The position numbers and the translations under genes are program-made. The notes below the pieces were generated by a model. It was not told the DNA's origin. It saw only the letters and a list, made by a program, of their open reading frames with translations, and made no database searches. A stretch of 64,000 nucleotides of DNA from an uncultured Mediterraneibacter sp. Lineage in GTDB: Bacteria; Bacillota; Clostridia; Lachnospirales; Lachnospiraceae. The first letter of the stretch is position 1. Each line of letters starts with the position of its first letter. The stretch lies in contig CAKRDD010000013.1 of assembly GCA_934309345.1 (NCBI GenBank), positions 1-64,000 of the forward strand, written 5' to 3'. Shown piece after piece: positions 24,034-32,663 of this stretch.

Positions 24034-25026
24034 TTATACATATCCATACACGCCACGCACCGAAACTTCTCCGGCATACACCGCTTCTTCGGTTCCGTCT
24101 TCTTTCCGAACGATCAGCTCTCCTGTCTGATTGATTCCAAGTGCGTAAGCATTATACTGTTCTTTCGCACCAAGAATCCGGACCTCACGGTCTTTATTAA
24201 CCAGTAATTCACTGTAACGTTCTTTCAGACCGGACAGATCTCCATGCTCAAGGAAAACCGTGTAATTCTGTTCAAAGCGTTTCATAACTGCCGCGATCAA
24301 CGGTGCTCTCTTTACCACATGTCCACATTCAAGTCTGAGTGATGTCGCTGTCTCACGAATCTCCTCAGGGAACTCTGTCAGGTTCACATTGATCCCTACA
24401 CCGATCGTTACATGATTAATGTAATCAATCTGGGTGCTCATCTCTGTCAAGATTCCGACGAGCTTCTTTCCATTAATGATAATATCATTCGGCCACTTGA
24501 TCTTTACATCCGGATTTCCACAGGAATCTCCGCAATCCATGATTCCCTCTGCTACACTTAATGCCATCACAAGCGTCAGCATCGGTGCCTGATCCGGTTC
24601 AATCTCCGGACGAAGCAGCAAGGACATATAAATGCTTGAACCTGACGGTGAATCCCAGGAACGGCCTCTTCTCCCTCTTCCGGCGGTCTGCTTATCTGCT
24701 ACCGCAAGTGTACCTTCCAGTGCACCTTCATCTCCCATCTGCTTGATCCTCAGATTTGTAGAATCTACCGAATCGTAATAAACGATGTTTCTTCCGGCCC
24801 ACTGCGTATCCATCAGGCTATCGAGCTCTTCTTTCGTCATCACATCCGGACTATCTACGATGTGATACCCTTTATTCCGCACAGCTTCAACCTGATATCC
24901 TTCTTCCTGCAGCTGGCGGATTACTTTCCAGACAGCAGTTCTTGACACCCCGAACTTTTCACAAAGCTGCTGGCCTGACACATATCCGTCCGCTTCCCTC
25001 AATAATTTTAATATTTCAGCTTTCAT
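24034..25026 (-). CDS. birA: Bifunctional biotin ligase/repressor BirA
   Basis: Residues 1-60 form a winged helix (YVSGQQLCEKFGVSRTAVWK), so this is the regulatory type of BirA. The ligase domain has the biotin-AMP loop AGRGRRGRSW, the catalytic KWPNDIIING and a C-terminal SH3-like domain. It attaches biotin to carboxylase subunits and may repress biotin genes. The ATG at 25026 is chosen because AGAGGTGG lies upstream. Length of 330 residues is typical. bioB lies 4 kb away. Confidence 0.93.
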   Translation of the reverse strand: MKAEILKLLREADGYVSGQQLCEKFGVSRTAVWKVIRQLQEEGYQVEAVRNKGYHIVDSPDVMTKEELDSLMDTQWAGRNIVYYDSVDSTNLRIKQMGDEGALEGTLAVADKQTAGRGRRGRSWDSPSGSSIYMSLLLRPEIEPDQAPMLTLVMALSVAEGIMDCGDSCGNPDVKIKWPNDIIINGKKLVGILTEMSTQIDYINHVTIGVGINVNLTEFPEEIRETATSLRLECGHVVKRAPLIAAVMKRFEQNYTVFLEHGDLSGLKERYSELLVNKDREVRILGAKEQYNAYALGINQTGELIVRKEDGTEEAVYAGEVSVRGVYGYV

Positions 25027-25060
25027 TTTAATTCCACCTCTCGTCAGACCTTTATACAAA

Positions 25061-25102
25061 AGAAAGGTGTCTGTCCCATCTCTGGAATAACAGACACCTT
25101 CT
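25061..25102 (-). terminator. argF terminator
   Basis: On the minus strand AGAAGGTGTCTGT pairs with ACAGACACCTTTCT and is followed by TTTTG. It lies 100 bases after the argF stop and before birA. Confidence 0.75.
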
Positions 25103-25202
25103 GCTCTTTCTTATTTTCCACAGAAGCAGGTCTGATCTTCAACTCATTTATCATACCAAACTTCTGCTGATTTCTCAAGTTCGTCAAATAGATTGTATTC
25201 TC

Positions 25203-26195
25203 TTAGAACTCACCAAGTGTTGCAACCATGACTGCCTTGATCGTATGCATTCTGTTCTCAGCCTCATCGAATACTTTGGACTGTGCAGACTCGAATACTT
25301 CGTCTGTTACTTCCATATCTTCGATTCCGAAACGCTGTCCCATCTCTGCTCCGATCTTTGTCTTCAGGTCATGGAATGCCGGCAGGCAATGCAGGAAAAT
25401 AGCTGTATCTTTTGCATTTGCCATAACTTCTTTTGTTACCTTATATGGTGAAAGTTCTTTGATTCTCTTCTCCCATACTTCATCCGGCTCGCCCATGGAT
25501 ACCCATACATCTGTATAGATAACATCTGCGTCCTTTGTTCCTTCTTTTACATCTTCTGTCAGAGTAATTGTTGCTCCGGACTGTGCAGCATAACCTTTAC
25601 AAGTTTCAACAAGCTCTTCGTTCGGGAAATATTCTTTCGTTGTACATGCTACGAAATGCATTCCAAGCTTAGAGCATGCGATCATCAGGGAATTGCCCAT
25701 GTTAAACCTTGCATCTCCCATGTATACAAGCTTGCGGCCTTTGAGTTCTCCGAAATTCTCACGGATTGTCAGCATATCAGCCAGCATCTGTGTCGGATGG
25801 TATTCGTTTGTCAGACCGTTCCATACCGGTACTCCTGCATATTTCGCAAGGTCTTCTACGATTTCCTGACCGAATCCACGATACTCGATTCCGTCATACA
25901 TTCTTCCAAGTACACGGGCAGTGTCTTCGATACTCTCTTTCTTTCCAATCTGAGAACCTGACGGATCAAGGTAAGTTGTTCCCATTCCCATGTCATGTGC
26001 TGCCACTTCGAATGCACAACGTGTTCTTGTACTTGTCTTCTCAAAGATCAGTGCAATGTTCTTGCCATGATAATGATCCACCGGTACTCCGTTTTTCTTC
26101 TTCTCTTTGAGGTCTGCTGCCAAGTCAAGCAGGTATGTAATCTCCTCTGGTGTAAAATCCTTCAGTGTCAGAAAATTTCTTCCTTTTAAATCCAT
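25203..26195 (-). CDS. argF: Ornithine carbamoyltransferase
   Basis: From the ATG at 26195 (preceded by AAAGGACGAG) the protein has 330 residues, the normal OTC length. The carbamoyl-phosphate site is FEKTSTRTRCAFE (51-63), and the ornithine loop and catalytic cysteine are in LHCLPAFHD; YTDVWVSMG is also typical. It forms citrulline from ornithine and carbamoyl phosphate. ARG boxes upstream point to arginine control. It is a single-gene unit, so it could serve biosynthesis or degradation. Confidence 0.94.
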   Translation of the reverse strand: MDLKGRNFLTLKDFTPEEITYLLDLAADLKEKKKNGVPVDHYHGKNIALIFEKTSTRTRCAFEVAAHDMGMGTTYLDPSGSQIGKKESIEDTARVLGRMYDGIEYRGFGQEIVEDLAKYAGVPVWNGLTNEYHPTQMLADMLTIRENFGELKGRKLVYMGDARFNMGNSLMIACSKLGMHFVACTTKEYFPNEELVETCKGYAAQSGATITLTEDVKEGTKDADVIYTDVWVSMGEPDEVWEKRIKELSPYKVTKEVMANAKDTAIFLHCLPAFHDLKTKIGAEMGQRFGIEDMEVTDEVFESAQSKVFDEAENRMHTIKAVMVATLGEF

Positions 26196-26292
26196 TGTTC
26201 TCGTCCTTTCTATTCTATAACTATATGAATCAGAACCCTCTCTGTCCTTCTCTTCTTCATATCTTTGAACCCACATTGTAACCGATGAATTT

Positions 26293-26362
26293 AGTATACT
26301 ACATCTATGTATAAAAATGCAACATAAACTTTATTTTACTCTTTTTTATACATATTTATTCA
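26293..26362 (-). promoter_or_regulatory. argF promoter with ArgR (ARG) boxes
   Basis: On the minus strand TTGCAT (26317-26322), an 18-base spacer and TATACT (26293-26298) form the promoter. ATGTATAAAAATGCAA (26307-26322) closely matches the Bacillus ARG box and covers the spacer and -35. A second similar site, on the minus strand TGAATAAATATGTATA, lies at 26347-26362. Arginine-dependent repression or activation by ArgR is likely. Confidence 0.7.
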
Positions 26363-26391
26363 TCATTTATACATTCTTTTATGCATTTTTA

Positions 26392-27180
26392 TTACTTCTT
26401 TCTTCTCTGTCTTCCTGCTTCGAACATCAGAACCGCCGCTGCAACCGCTGCGTTTAAGGATTCTGCCTCGCCTTCCATTGGAATACGGATCAGACAATCC
26501 GCGCAGTCTGCAACTTCATCACGAAGTCCGTTTCCTTCATTTCCTATCAAAAATGCACAGCCGGTTGTATAATCTTCCTCGTCGTATGCATTTTTCCCAT
26601 GCAGATGTGCTGCGTAAGCTTTAATGCCCTCATTCTGCAGCTCTTTGATCTTCTCCGGAAGATTCTCCACATAGAGGAACGGCATACGGAATACAGCTCC
26701 CATCGTGGAACGGATCACCTTTGGATTGTAGACATCCACGCAGTCTTTGCTCAATAAGATTCCGGTTACACCTGCTGCCTCAGCTGTTCTGAAAATAGTT
26801 CCGAGATTTCCCGGATCCTGCAGATTATCCAACACAATCAGATGTGGTGCCTTCTGATTTTTCACTTGCATTAAATCTTTCATTGTATAATCGAGCCTCT
26901 TTACGATTGCCAGAATTCCCTGTGGTGTCTTTGTATCTGACACATAAGCGAACACAGTATCTGTCAGAAGCTCAACCGGTGCGTGCAATTTCTCTAAAAA
27001 TTCTTTATTCTTCTTTGCAAAGCTTTCTGAAGCATATATTTTCTCAATTCGCTCTGCCGGAATCTCTTCTGTCATTCTTGGTCCTTCTACCAGAAAGATT
27101 CCTTTCTCATCTCTTAAGCGGCTCTTCTTCTGCAGCTTCGCCAGTTCTTTGATCTGTGCATTCGATGTACTTGTTATCAT
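26392..27180 (-). CDS. TrmH/SpoU-family rRNA 2'-O-methyltransferase
   Basis: The 262-residue protein has the N-terminal substrate-binding L30e-like part (LVEGPRM) and a SPOUT knot with motif 1 LDNLQDPGNLGTIFRTAEA, motif 2 LIGNEGNGL and motif 3 IPMEGEAESLNAAVAAA. These are the three SpoU motifs. It likely methylates 23S rRNA; exact nucleotide unknown. It lies 3 bases after ktrA, so it is probably in the same operon. Confidence 0.9.
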   Translation of the reverse strand: MITSTSNAQIKELAKLQKKSRLRDEKGIFLVEGPRMTEEIPAERIEKIYASESFAKKNKEFLEKLHAPVELLTDTVFAYVSDTKTPQGILAIVKRLDYTMKDLMQVKNQKAPHLIVLDNLQDPGNLGTIFRTAEAAGVTGILLSKDCVDVYNPKVIRSTMGAVFRMPFLYVENLPEKIKELQNEGIKAYAAHLHGKNAYDEEDYTTGCAFLIGNEGNGLRDEVADCADCLIRIPMEGEAESLNAAVAAAVLMFEAGRQRRKK

Positions 27181-27183
27181 AAT

Positions 27184-27840
27184 CTATTTCTCCAATTTTC
27201 CAATTTTTTCGAGTACTTTATTCGCTCCGACCAGAATCAATAGTGCATCTTCCGGAAGCGGCATCTGTGGATCGAGCTCTACATTAACATTTCCATCCTG
27301 CATAGTTCCCACCACGGTAACTCCATATTTCGTACGGATCTGTAACTCTGACATGCTATGATTGACCCACGGTTTTGGTACAGCAATCTCTACCATACTA
27401 TAATCATTTGACAATTCGATCCAGTCTGTGAATTCTGTTGCCATAAGACTTTTGGCAACCCTGCTGCCCATCTCAATCTCTGGATATACAATCGTATCTG
27501 CCCCGACTTTCTTCAATATAGTTCCCTGTAATTTATTCTTTGCTTTGGCAACAACCATTGGAATTCCTATTTCTTTGCAAAGCAGAGTCGCCATGATCCC
27601 TGCCTCAAGATTCTCTGCAACTCCGATGATCGCCCCGTCCAGATTCCTTGTTCCAAGTGTACTCAATGCCTCTTTCTCAGTAATATCTGCTGTGATTGCA
27701 TAAGTCACTTTATCTGCGATCTCCTGAATCGTCTCCTGTGATTTATCTACAACGATCACATCACATCCCATACTCTCAAGTGTCAGTGCCACACTCCGCC
27801 CAAAGCTTCCAAGCCCAAGAACTGCAAACTGCTTTCTCAT
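27184..27840 (-). CDS. ktrA: Potassium uptake regulatory subunit KtrA (TrkA family)
   Basis: The 218-residue protein has an RCK-N Rossmann domain (FAVLGLGSFGRSVALTL; VIVVDKS) that binds ATP/ADP or NAD, and a C-terminal RCK-C domain (YGVTVVGTMQDG). It gates the KtrB channel from the cytoplasmic side. It directly follows ktrB on the minus strand with 72 bases between. Length is normal for KtrA. Confidence 0.93.
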   Translation of the reverse strand: MRKQFAVLGLGSFGRSVALTLESMGCDVIVVDKSQETIQEIADKVTYAITADITEKEALSTLGTRNLDGAIIGVAENLEAGIMATLLCKEIGIPMVVAKAKNKLQGTILKKVGADTIVYPEIEMGSRVAKSLMATEFTDWIELSNDYSMVEIAVPKPWVNHSMSELQIRTKYGVTVVGTMQDGNVNVELDPQMPLPEDALLILVGANKVLEKIGKLEK

Positions 27841-27912
27841 TGTTTTCTCCTTCTTATTCCATGCTTTTTCTTATCTTTATTCCGTTTCTTTTATCTTCTC
27901 TTTTATCTTTTC

Positions 27913-29319
27913 TTATCCAACCATGATCTTTGCTTCCGGCAGAGTACGGAACTGATTCTTCTTATCTGCATGACCGGAAAATATAAGTGCCATCGTCATT
28001 GGTCCGATTCGTCCGATATACATCATGATCATCAGCACAACATGACTGATATCACTAAGCGCTGGCGTCAGATCTGCTGTCAGACCTACCGTCGCCATTG
28101 CTGAAGTTGCCTCATACATAAGATCCAGGAATTTCTGATGCGGTTCGATCACGGTCATTACCGTAACACCAAACAACCAGAATACAAATGTCACAAGTGT
28201 GATCGTCATCCCTACTCTTATAATTTCGAATGTGATTTTTCTTCCATAACATTCCGTATCTTTGTTTCCTCTCAAGACAGAAATCGCTGTAAGCAAGAGA
28301 ACTGCAACTGTTGTTGTCTTGATACCACCTGCAGTTCCTGCCGGTGAACCACCGATGATCATCAACATGCAGGCAAACAGCTTCGAACCATTCGTAAGAC
28401 CTGACTGGGAGATACTTGCAAATCCCGCTGTTCTCGTCGTCACAGACTGGAAAAGAGATGCCTGTAATTTTCCCGCAACACTTAATGTTCCCATTGTTGC
28501 CGGATTATGATGTTCTAGCAGATAGAATCCTACAGTTCCCAATGTAAGAAGGAACAGCGTCATTGTCAGAACGATCTTACTCTGCAGACTCAGTCTTGTA
28601 ATTGTTCTTCCTGCCGGACGTTTTCCCCTGGACTGAACTGTCATCTTTATATTTTTAGCAATATCTATCCAGACCGGATAACCGAGTCCACTGAGAATGA
28701 CAAGCACTGCTGTCGTGATCGTGATGACCGGCGTATCTACATATCTCATAAAACTTGAATCGCCAAGAATGTCCACACCCGCATTACAGAATGCTGAGAT
28801 AGAATGGAATACCGCATAACAGATTCCTTTTCCAATTCCATATTCCGGAACAAACTGGATTGCATATCCGATTGCCCCAATTCCTTCTACAAGAAATGTT
28901 CCCCACAGGACTCTTTCAATAAACTTGATCAATCCCTGAAGCGTAGACAGACCGTAAGCTTCCTGGATCACGATTCTCTCTTTCATATTGATTCTTCTTC
29001 CAAGCAGGATAAAAAATGCAGTTGTACATGCAATGATTCCAAGTCCACCAATCTGGATCAGTATAAGCAGGATCACTTTTCCTGCCACAGTAAATTGCGC
29101 CGCCGGAACAACCGTCACAAGTCCTGTCACACAGACACAGGTTACAGCTGTAAACAGTGCATCAATATAGCGGATCGGCTGATGGTTCGAAAACGGAAGC
29201 CATAAAAGCAGACTCCCCAACAGAATCACACCAAAGAATCCGATTGAAATGATCCGCACCGTATTCCATTTTGCTTTTCTCGCCTTTCTCCTGTCTTCAT
29301 CTATATAAAATCCATACAT
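27913..29319 (-). CDS. ktrB: Sodium-dependent potassium transporter KtrB
   Basis: The 468-residue membrane protein has four pore repeats typical of Trk/Ktr/HKT transporters, with filter glycines in CVCVTGLVT, SAFCNAGVD, TTRTAGFAS and ATVGLTADL. All four filters are intact. It moves K+ (with Na+) into the cell and is controlled by KtrA encoded downstream. The order ktrB-ktrA-trmH forms one minus-strand unit. Confidence 0.94.
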   Translation of the reverse strand: MYGFYIDEDRRKARKAKWNTVRIISIGFFGVILLGSLLLWLPFSNHQPIRYIDALFTAVTCVCVTGLVTVVPAAQFTVAGKVILLILIQIGGLGIIACTTAFFILLGRRINMKERIVIQEAYGLSTLQGLIKFIERVLWGTFLVEGIGAIGYAIQFVPEYGIGKGICYAVFHSISAFCNAGVDILGDSSFMRYVDTPVITITTAVLVILSGLGYPVWIDIAKNIKMTVQSRGKRPAGRTITRLSLQSKIVLTMTLFLLTLGTVGFYLLEHHNPATMGTLSVAGKLQASLFQSVTTRTAGFASISQSGLTNGSKLFACMLMIIGGSPAGTAGGIKTTTVAVLLLTAISVLRGNKDTECYGRKITFEIIRVGMTITLVTFVFWLFGVTVMTVIEPHQKFLDLMYEATSAMATVGLTADLTPALSDISHVVLMIMMYIGRIGPMTMALIFSGHADKKNQFRTLPEAKIMVG

Positions 29320-29402
29320 TGTTGCTTTCCCTCGCTCTCACACGGCAATTGTTAGATTCCATGTTACCACTCCCTCCTATCATCCGCAAGTAAAAGTGGA
29401 TA

Positions 29403-29455
29403 AAACGAAAGATACGCCACTCTGATTCATCCTCAGAACAGCGTATCCTTCGTTT
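29403..29455 (-). terminator. bioB terminator
   Basis: AAACGAAAGATACGC and GCGTATCCTTCGTTT pair over about 15 bp with one mismatch; on the minus strand the stem ends in CGTTTTATCC. It lies between bioB and the ktrB start. Confidence 0.75.
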
Positions 29456-29493
29456 GGCGGTTTATTTAAAATTATAGTATAGTTCTAATATTT

Positions 29494-30489
29494 TTAGTGA
29501 TCTGTAGACTCGATCTCTCCATCGAATCCTGCTTCTTTTATCATTCTCATTGTGTCATCGATTCCCTGGCCTCCGGCAGTCAGATAACCGGATGCAAAGA
29601 TAGAATCAACAACTTTGAAAAGTTCCGGTTCCATCCCCTTGAAATAAACTTCTCTTCCTGCTGCACAGCGGATATCAGACTTCGGAACCATCAATCTTGC
29701 CAGGCAAAGAACCTTCATACAGTAATCCGGTGTCAGTTCAGAGATATCACGGTCTGCCAGTTTTGTTCCCGGAATCGGAAGAAGGAAATTGATCGGAACA
29801 GACTCCGGATTGATCTCACGGAGATCCATCAGCATATCAACGATATCTTCCTTGCTCTCTCCCATACCAACGATTCCACCACTGCAGATCTCGAATCCAA
29901 GTCCCTGAAGCATCTTGATGTTATTCACACGCTGATCATAAGTATGTGTTGTACAGATCTCCGGATAGAAAGAACGACTGCTGTTCAGATTATGGTTGAT
30001 ACGGTCAAGTCCTGCTTCTTTCAGGATTCTTGCCTGTTTCTCTGTCAGGAAACCGATGGAACAGCAGATCTGTGTATCTTTCTTCTTCATCTCACGGATA
30101 CGGTCTGCAAGATCTTCAATCTCCTCGTCTGAGAATCCGATTCCACTCAGTCCGATACAATGTCTTGCAAGATGTTTCTCATCTACCAGATCATTATCTC
30201 CATAAAGCTTTTCATCTGATACTCTCTTATACTTCTCGATCTCTGCCTGAGAATCCTTGGACTGTGCACAGTAAGCACAGTTCTGTGTACAGTTTCCACT
30301 ACGAACATTTGTCAGAAGCTGAACGCTTACTTTCTTCCCTTTGTATTTTGTACGAAGTGCATAAGCACACTCCATCAGACTGTCCATCTCCTCCTCCGGG
30401 AGATTCAGCACTTCAACTGCTTCTTCTCTTGTAAGCGGACATTCTTCATCCCAGTTTTTCAGTAATGTATGAATGGATCTGTTTGACAT
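29494..30489 (-). CDS. bioB: Biotin synthase
   Basis: The 331-residue radical-SAM enzyme has the CxxxCxxC motif in GNCTQNCAYCAQS, and later YNHNLNSS-like and RCAAGREVYF segments matching BioB (IRCAAGREVY). It inserts sulfur into dethiobiotin. Other bio genes are not in this window, so the organism may salvage dethiobiotin or encode them elsewhere. It has its own promoter upstream. Confidence 0.92.
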   Translation of the reverse strand: MSNRSIHTLLKNWDEECPLTREEAVEVLNLPEEEMDSLMECAYALRTKYKGKKVSVQLLTNVRSGNCTQNCAYCAQSKDSQAEIEKYKRVSDEKLYGDNDLVDEKHLARHCIGLSGIGFSDEEIEDLADRIREMKKKDTQICCSIGFLTEKQARILKEAGLDRINHNLNSSRSFYPEICTTHTYDQRVNNIKMLQGLGFEICSGGIVGMGESKEDIVDMLMDLREINPESVPINFLLPIPGTKLADRDISELTPDYCMKVLCLARLMVPKSDIRCAAGREVYFKGMEPELFKVVDSIFASGYLTAGGQGIDDTMRMIKEAGFDGEIESTDH

Positions 30490-30589
30490 GGTATATTTCC
30501 CTTTCTTCTGCTTCTATGAGTATAACAATATTCTCCAACACATCTTCTGCGTTATTGTACTGTTGATTCTATTTACAACATATGAAAAT

Positions 30590-30618
30590 AGTATAGCCAT
30601 GTCTTTTTCGATTGTCAA
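30590..30618 (-). promoter_or_regulatory. bioB promoter
   Basis: On the minus strand TTGACA (30613-30618), a 17-base spacer and TATACT (30590-30595) form a consensus promoter ~100 bases before bioB. The sequence just downstream (TTGTAAAT...GTACAA) is only weakly symmetrical and is not a clear BirA operator. Confidence 0.75.
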
Positions 30619-30654
30619 CCTTTTCTTTATTTGAGTTGACATCTTTATTATTTC

Positions 30655-30784
30655 TAGAACAAAGAATGTGCCTTGCACATTCTTGCGCCTGCGGCGGTCG
30701 CTTGCGACATCTACATTGTACGCCGCAGTGCGCATCCTTAGCGGAGCGTTTTTTGTATATTAGGAAAGCACTTTCCTAATATAC
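30655..30784. repeat. Intergenic element with hairpins at both ends
   Basis: One end is the perfect hairpin AAGAATGTGC-CTT-GCACATTCTT (about 30663-30685). The other is GTATATTAGGAAAG-CA-CTTTCCTAATATAC (about 30755-30784). Between them is a GC-rich segment with GGCGGTCGCTTGCGAC. The second hairpin abuts the T-tract of the response-regulator terminator. No gene is present; it looks like a REP/MITE-type insertion. Confidence 0.55.
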
Positions 30785-30817
30785 AAAAAAGAACCCCACC
30801 ATTCACTGGCAGAGTCC
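30785..30817 (-). terminator. Terminator of the two-component operon
   Basis: On the minus strand GGACTCTGCC and GGTGGGGTTC pair (with G-U pairs) and are followed by six T. It lies 12 bases after the response-regulator stop. Confidence 0.75.
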
Positions 30818-30828
30818 TCTCTTTCTTC

Positions 30829-31521
30829 TTATACTTTAAATCTGTATCCCACACCCCAGATTGTCTCAATATACTGTGGATGTGAAGTATCATATTCAAT
30901 CTTCTCACGGATCTTCTTAATATGTACTGTAACGGTTGCAATGTCTCCGATCGACTCCATATCCCAGATCTCACGGAAAAGCTCTTCCTTGCTGTACACA
31001 TGATTCGGATGTCCTGCAAGGAATGTCAGCAGGTCAAATTCTTTCGTTGTGAAAGACTTCTCTTCTCCGTTCACCCATACACGACGTGCTGTCTTATCGA
31101 TCTTCAGACCACGGATCTCAATCACTTCATTCTGTTCCACGTTACTTCCGATCAGTCTCTCATATCTTGCAAGATGTGCTTTCACACGAGCCACAAGCTC
31201 ACTTGGACTGAACGGTTTTGTCATATAATCATCTGCACCGAGTCCAAGTCCTCGGATCTTATCAATATCATCCTTCTTCGCTGAAACCATAATGATCGGT
31301 GTATTCTTCTGGCTACGAATCTGGCGGCAGATCTCGAATCCATCTACTCCCGGAAGCATCAGATCCAGAATGATCAGATCAAATTCTCCATCAAGCCCTT
31401 TCTTAAGTCCTATCTCTCCATCATTCGCAACCTCGACTTCAAAGCCACTCAGTTCCAGATAATCTTTCTCAAGATCTGCAATGCTTTCCTCGTCTTCTAC
31501 GATTAAAATACGTTTACTCAT
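30829..31521 (-). CDS. OmpR/PhoB-family response regulator
   Basis: The 230-residue protein has a receiver domain with phosphoacceptor D53 (LIILDLMLPG), acidic pocket VEDEE and K102 (MTKPF), followed by a winged-helix output domain (TTKEFDLLTFLAGHPNHV). It is translated after the histidine kinase, whose last 8 bases it overlaps. It resembles VanR/CssR-like regulators of envelope functions. Target genes cannot be told from here. Confidence 0.92.
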   Translation of the reverse strand: MSKRILIVEDEESIADLEKDYLELSGFEVEVANDGEIGLKKGLDGEFDLIILDLMLPGVDGFEICRQIRSQKNTPIIMVSAKKDDIDKIRGLGLGADDYMTKPFSPSELVARVKAHLARYERLIGSNVEQNEVIEIRGLKIDKTARRVWVNGEEKSFTTKEFDLLTFLAGHPNHVYSKEELFREIWDMESIGDIATVTVHIKKIREKIEYDTSHPQYIETIWGVGYRFKV

Positions 31522-32572
31522 CTTCTACGGGTACCTCCTGATATTTTCTTATTACAAAATACATCGTGGTTCCAACGCCCTCTTCGCTGGTTGCCCAGAT
31601 CTTTCCTCCGTGCTCTTCCACAATCTTCTTCACGATAGAAAGACCGATGCCGCTTCCTCCTTTGGAAGAATTCCTTGAAGCATCTGTCCGGTAGAAACGG
31701 TCGAAGATATTCGGCAGATCCTTCGCTGCAATGCCCTTTCCGTTATCTCCCAGTTCTACCTGAATAAAGTCTCCCACGTCCTTTACATCCATCGTAATCT
31801 TCACCTTCGGCTTATCTGTATATTTGATAGAATTTGATACGATGTTATTGATGACTCTTCGAAGCTGCTCCGGATCTACGATTACCTTGCTGTCCTCTTC
31901 CATAAAGTTCCTGTAGGTAAATTCAGCTCCTTTTGATTCCAGTTCCACACTTAAATCCTCCGCACAATCTGCGAAATATCCCTTCGCAGAGATCGTTGTG
32001 AAATTATACGGAATTCGATTCGTATCAATCTTTGAATAAAGCGTCAGTTCATTGATCAGAAGATTCATCTCATTAGCTTTATTATAAATGGTTCTGATGT
32101 ATCTGTCCATCTTTTCCGGTGTATCTGCCACTCCATCCATGATTCCTTCCACATAGCCTTTGATCGCTGTGATCGGTGTCTTCAGATCATGTGAAATATT
32201 ACTGATGAGTTCCTTATTCTCTCTGTCAAATGCGACTTTCTCTTCCGCCTGTGCCTTCAGTCTGAGGCGCATCTCTTCGAAGTCCTGGCAAAGTTGTCCG
32301 ATCTCGTCATTTGATTCTGCCTTGATCTCAAAGTCAAGATTTCCTTCCTTGATGTTACGCGCAGCTCTCTGGAGTTTCTCCAACGGGACTGATACCGATC
32401 TGTAGATCCACAAGATCAGAAATGCTGTTGTAATAACAACCGCGATCAGATACAACTGCTGTATCTCTGCTCCTCTCCCCGGGGCAAATGCATGCATTGC
32501 AATCAACGCAAATGTTGCCGGAAAAATCATAACTACTACAAATGCAATAATCAGTTTGGTACGTAATTTCAT
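31514..32572 (-). CDS. Sensor histidine kinase with minimal sensor
   Basis: The 352-residue kinase has two membrane helices (about 7-28 and 38-58) separated by only ~10 residues, then a HAMP domain, a HisKA domain with H128 (SNISHDLKTPITAIKGY) and an HATPase domain (GDNGKGIAAKDLPNIFDRFY; GGSGIGLSIVKKI). The tiny external loop means the signal is probably sensed in the membrane or through a partner. It is first in the operon with the response regulator. Confidence 0.92.
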   Translation of the reverse strand: MKLRTKLIIAFVVVMIFPATFALIAMHAFAPGRGAEIQQLYLIAVVITTAFLILWIYRSVSVPLEKLQRAARNIKEGNLDFEIKAESNDEIGQLCQDFEEMRLRLKAQAEEKVAFDRENKELISNISHDLKTPITAIKGYVEGIMDGVADTPEKMDRYIRTIYNKANEMNLLINELTLYSKIDTNRIPYNFTTISAKGYFADCAEDLSVELESKGAEFTYRNFMEEDSKVIVDPEQLRRVINNIVSNSIKYTDKPKVKITMDVKDVGDFIQVELGDNGKGIAAKDLPNIFDRFYRTDASRNSSKGGSGIGLSIVKKIVEEHGGKIWATSEEGVGTTMYFVIRKYQEVPVEDE

Positions 32573-32595
32573 AGAAGCATCTCCTTTCCGTATTG

Positions 32596-32636
32596 AAAAA
32601 GGTGCCTGACACTTTATGACGGGTGTCAGGCACCTT
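32596..32636 (-). terminator. metK terminator
   Basis: A perfect 14-bp stem AAGGTGCCTGACAC with GTGTCAGGCACCTT, followed on the minus strand by TTTTTC, lies 28 bases after the metK stop. Confidence 0.88.
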
Positions 32637-32663
32637 CCGGTGCTTGTATCAGATATTTCTATC

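Noticed and set aside
30500..30590. BirA operator at bioB
   Set aside because: TTGTAAAT and GTACAA are only weakly symmetrical with a 10-11-base gap, unlike the 14-16-base gap of known BirA sites.
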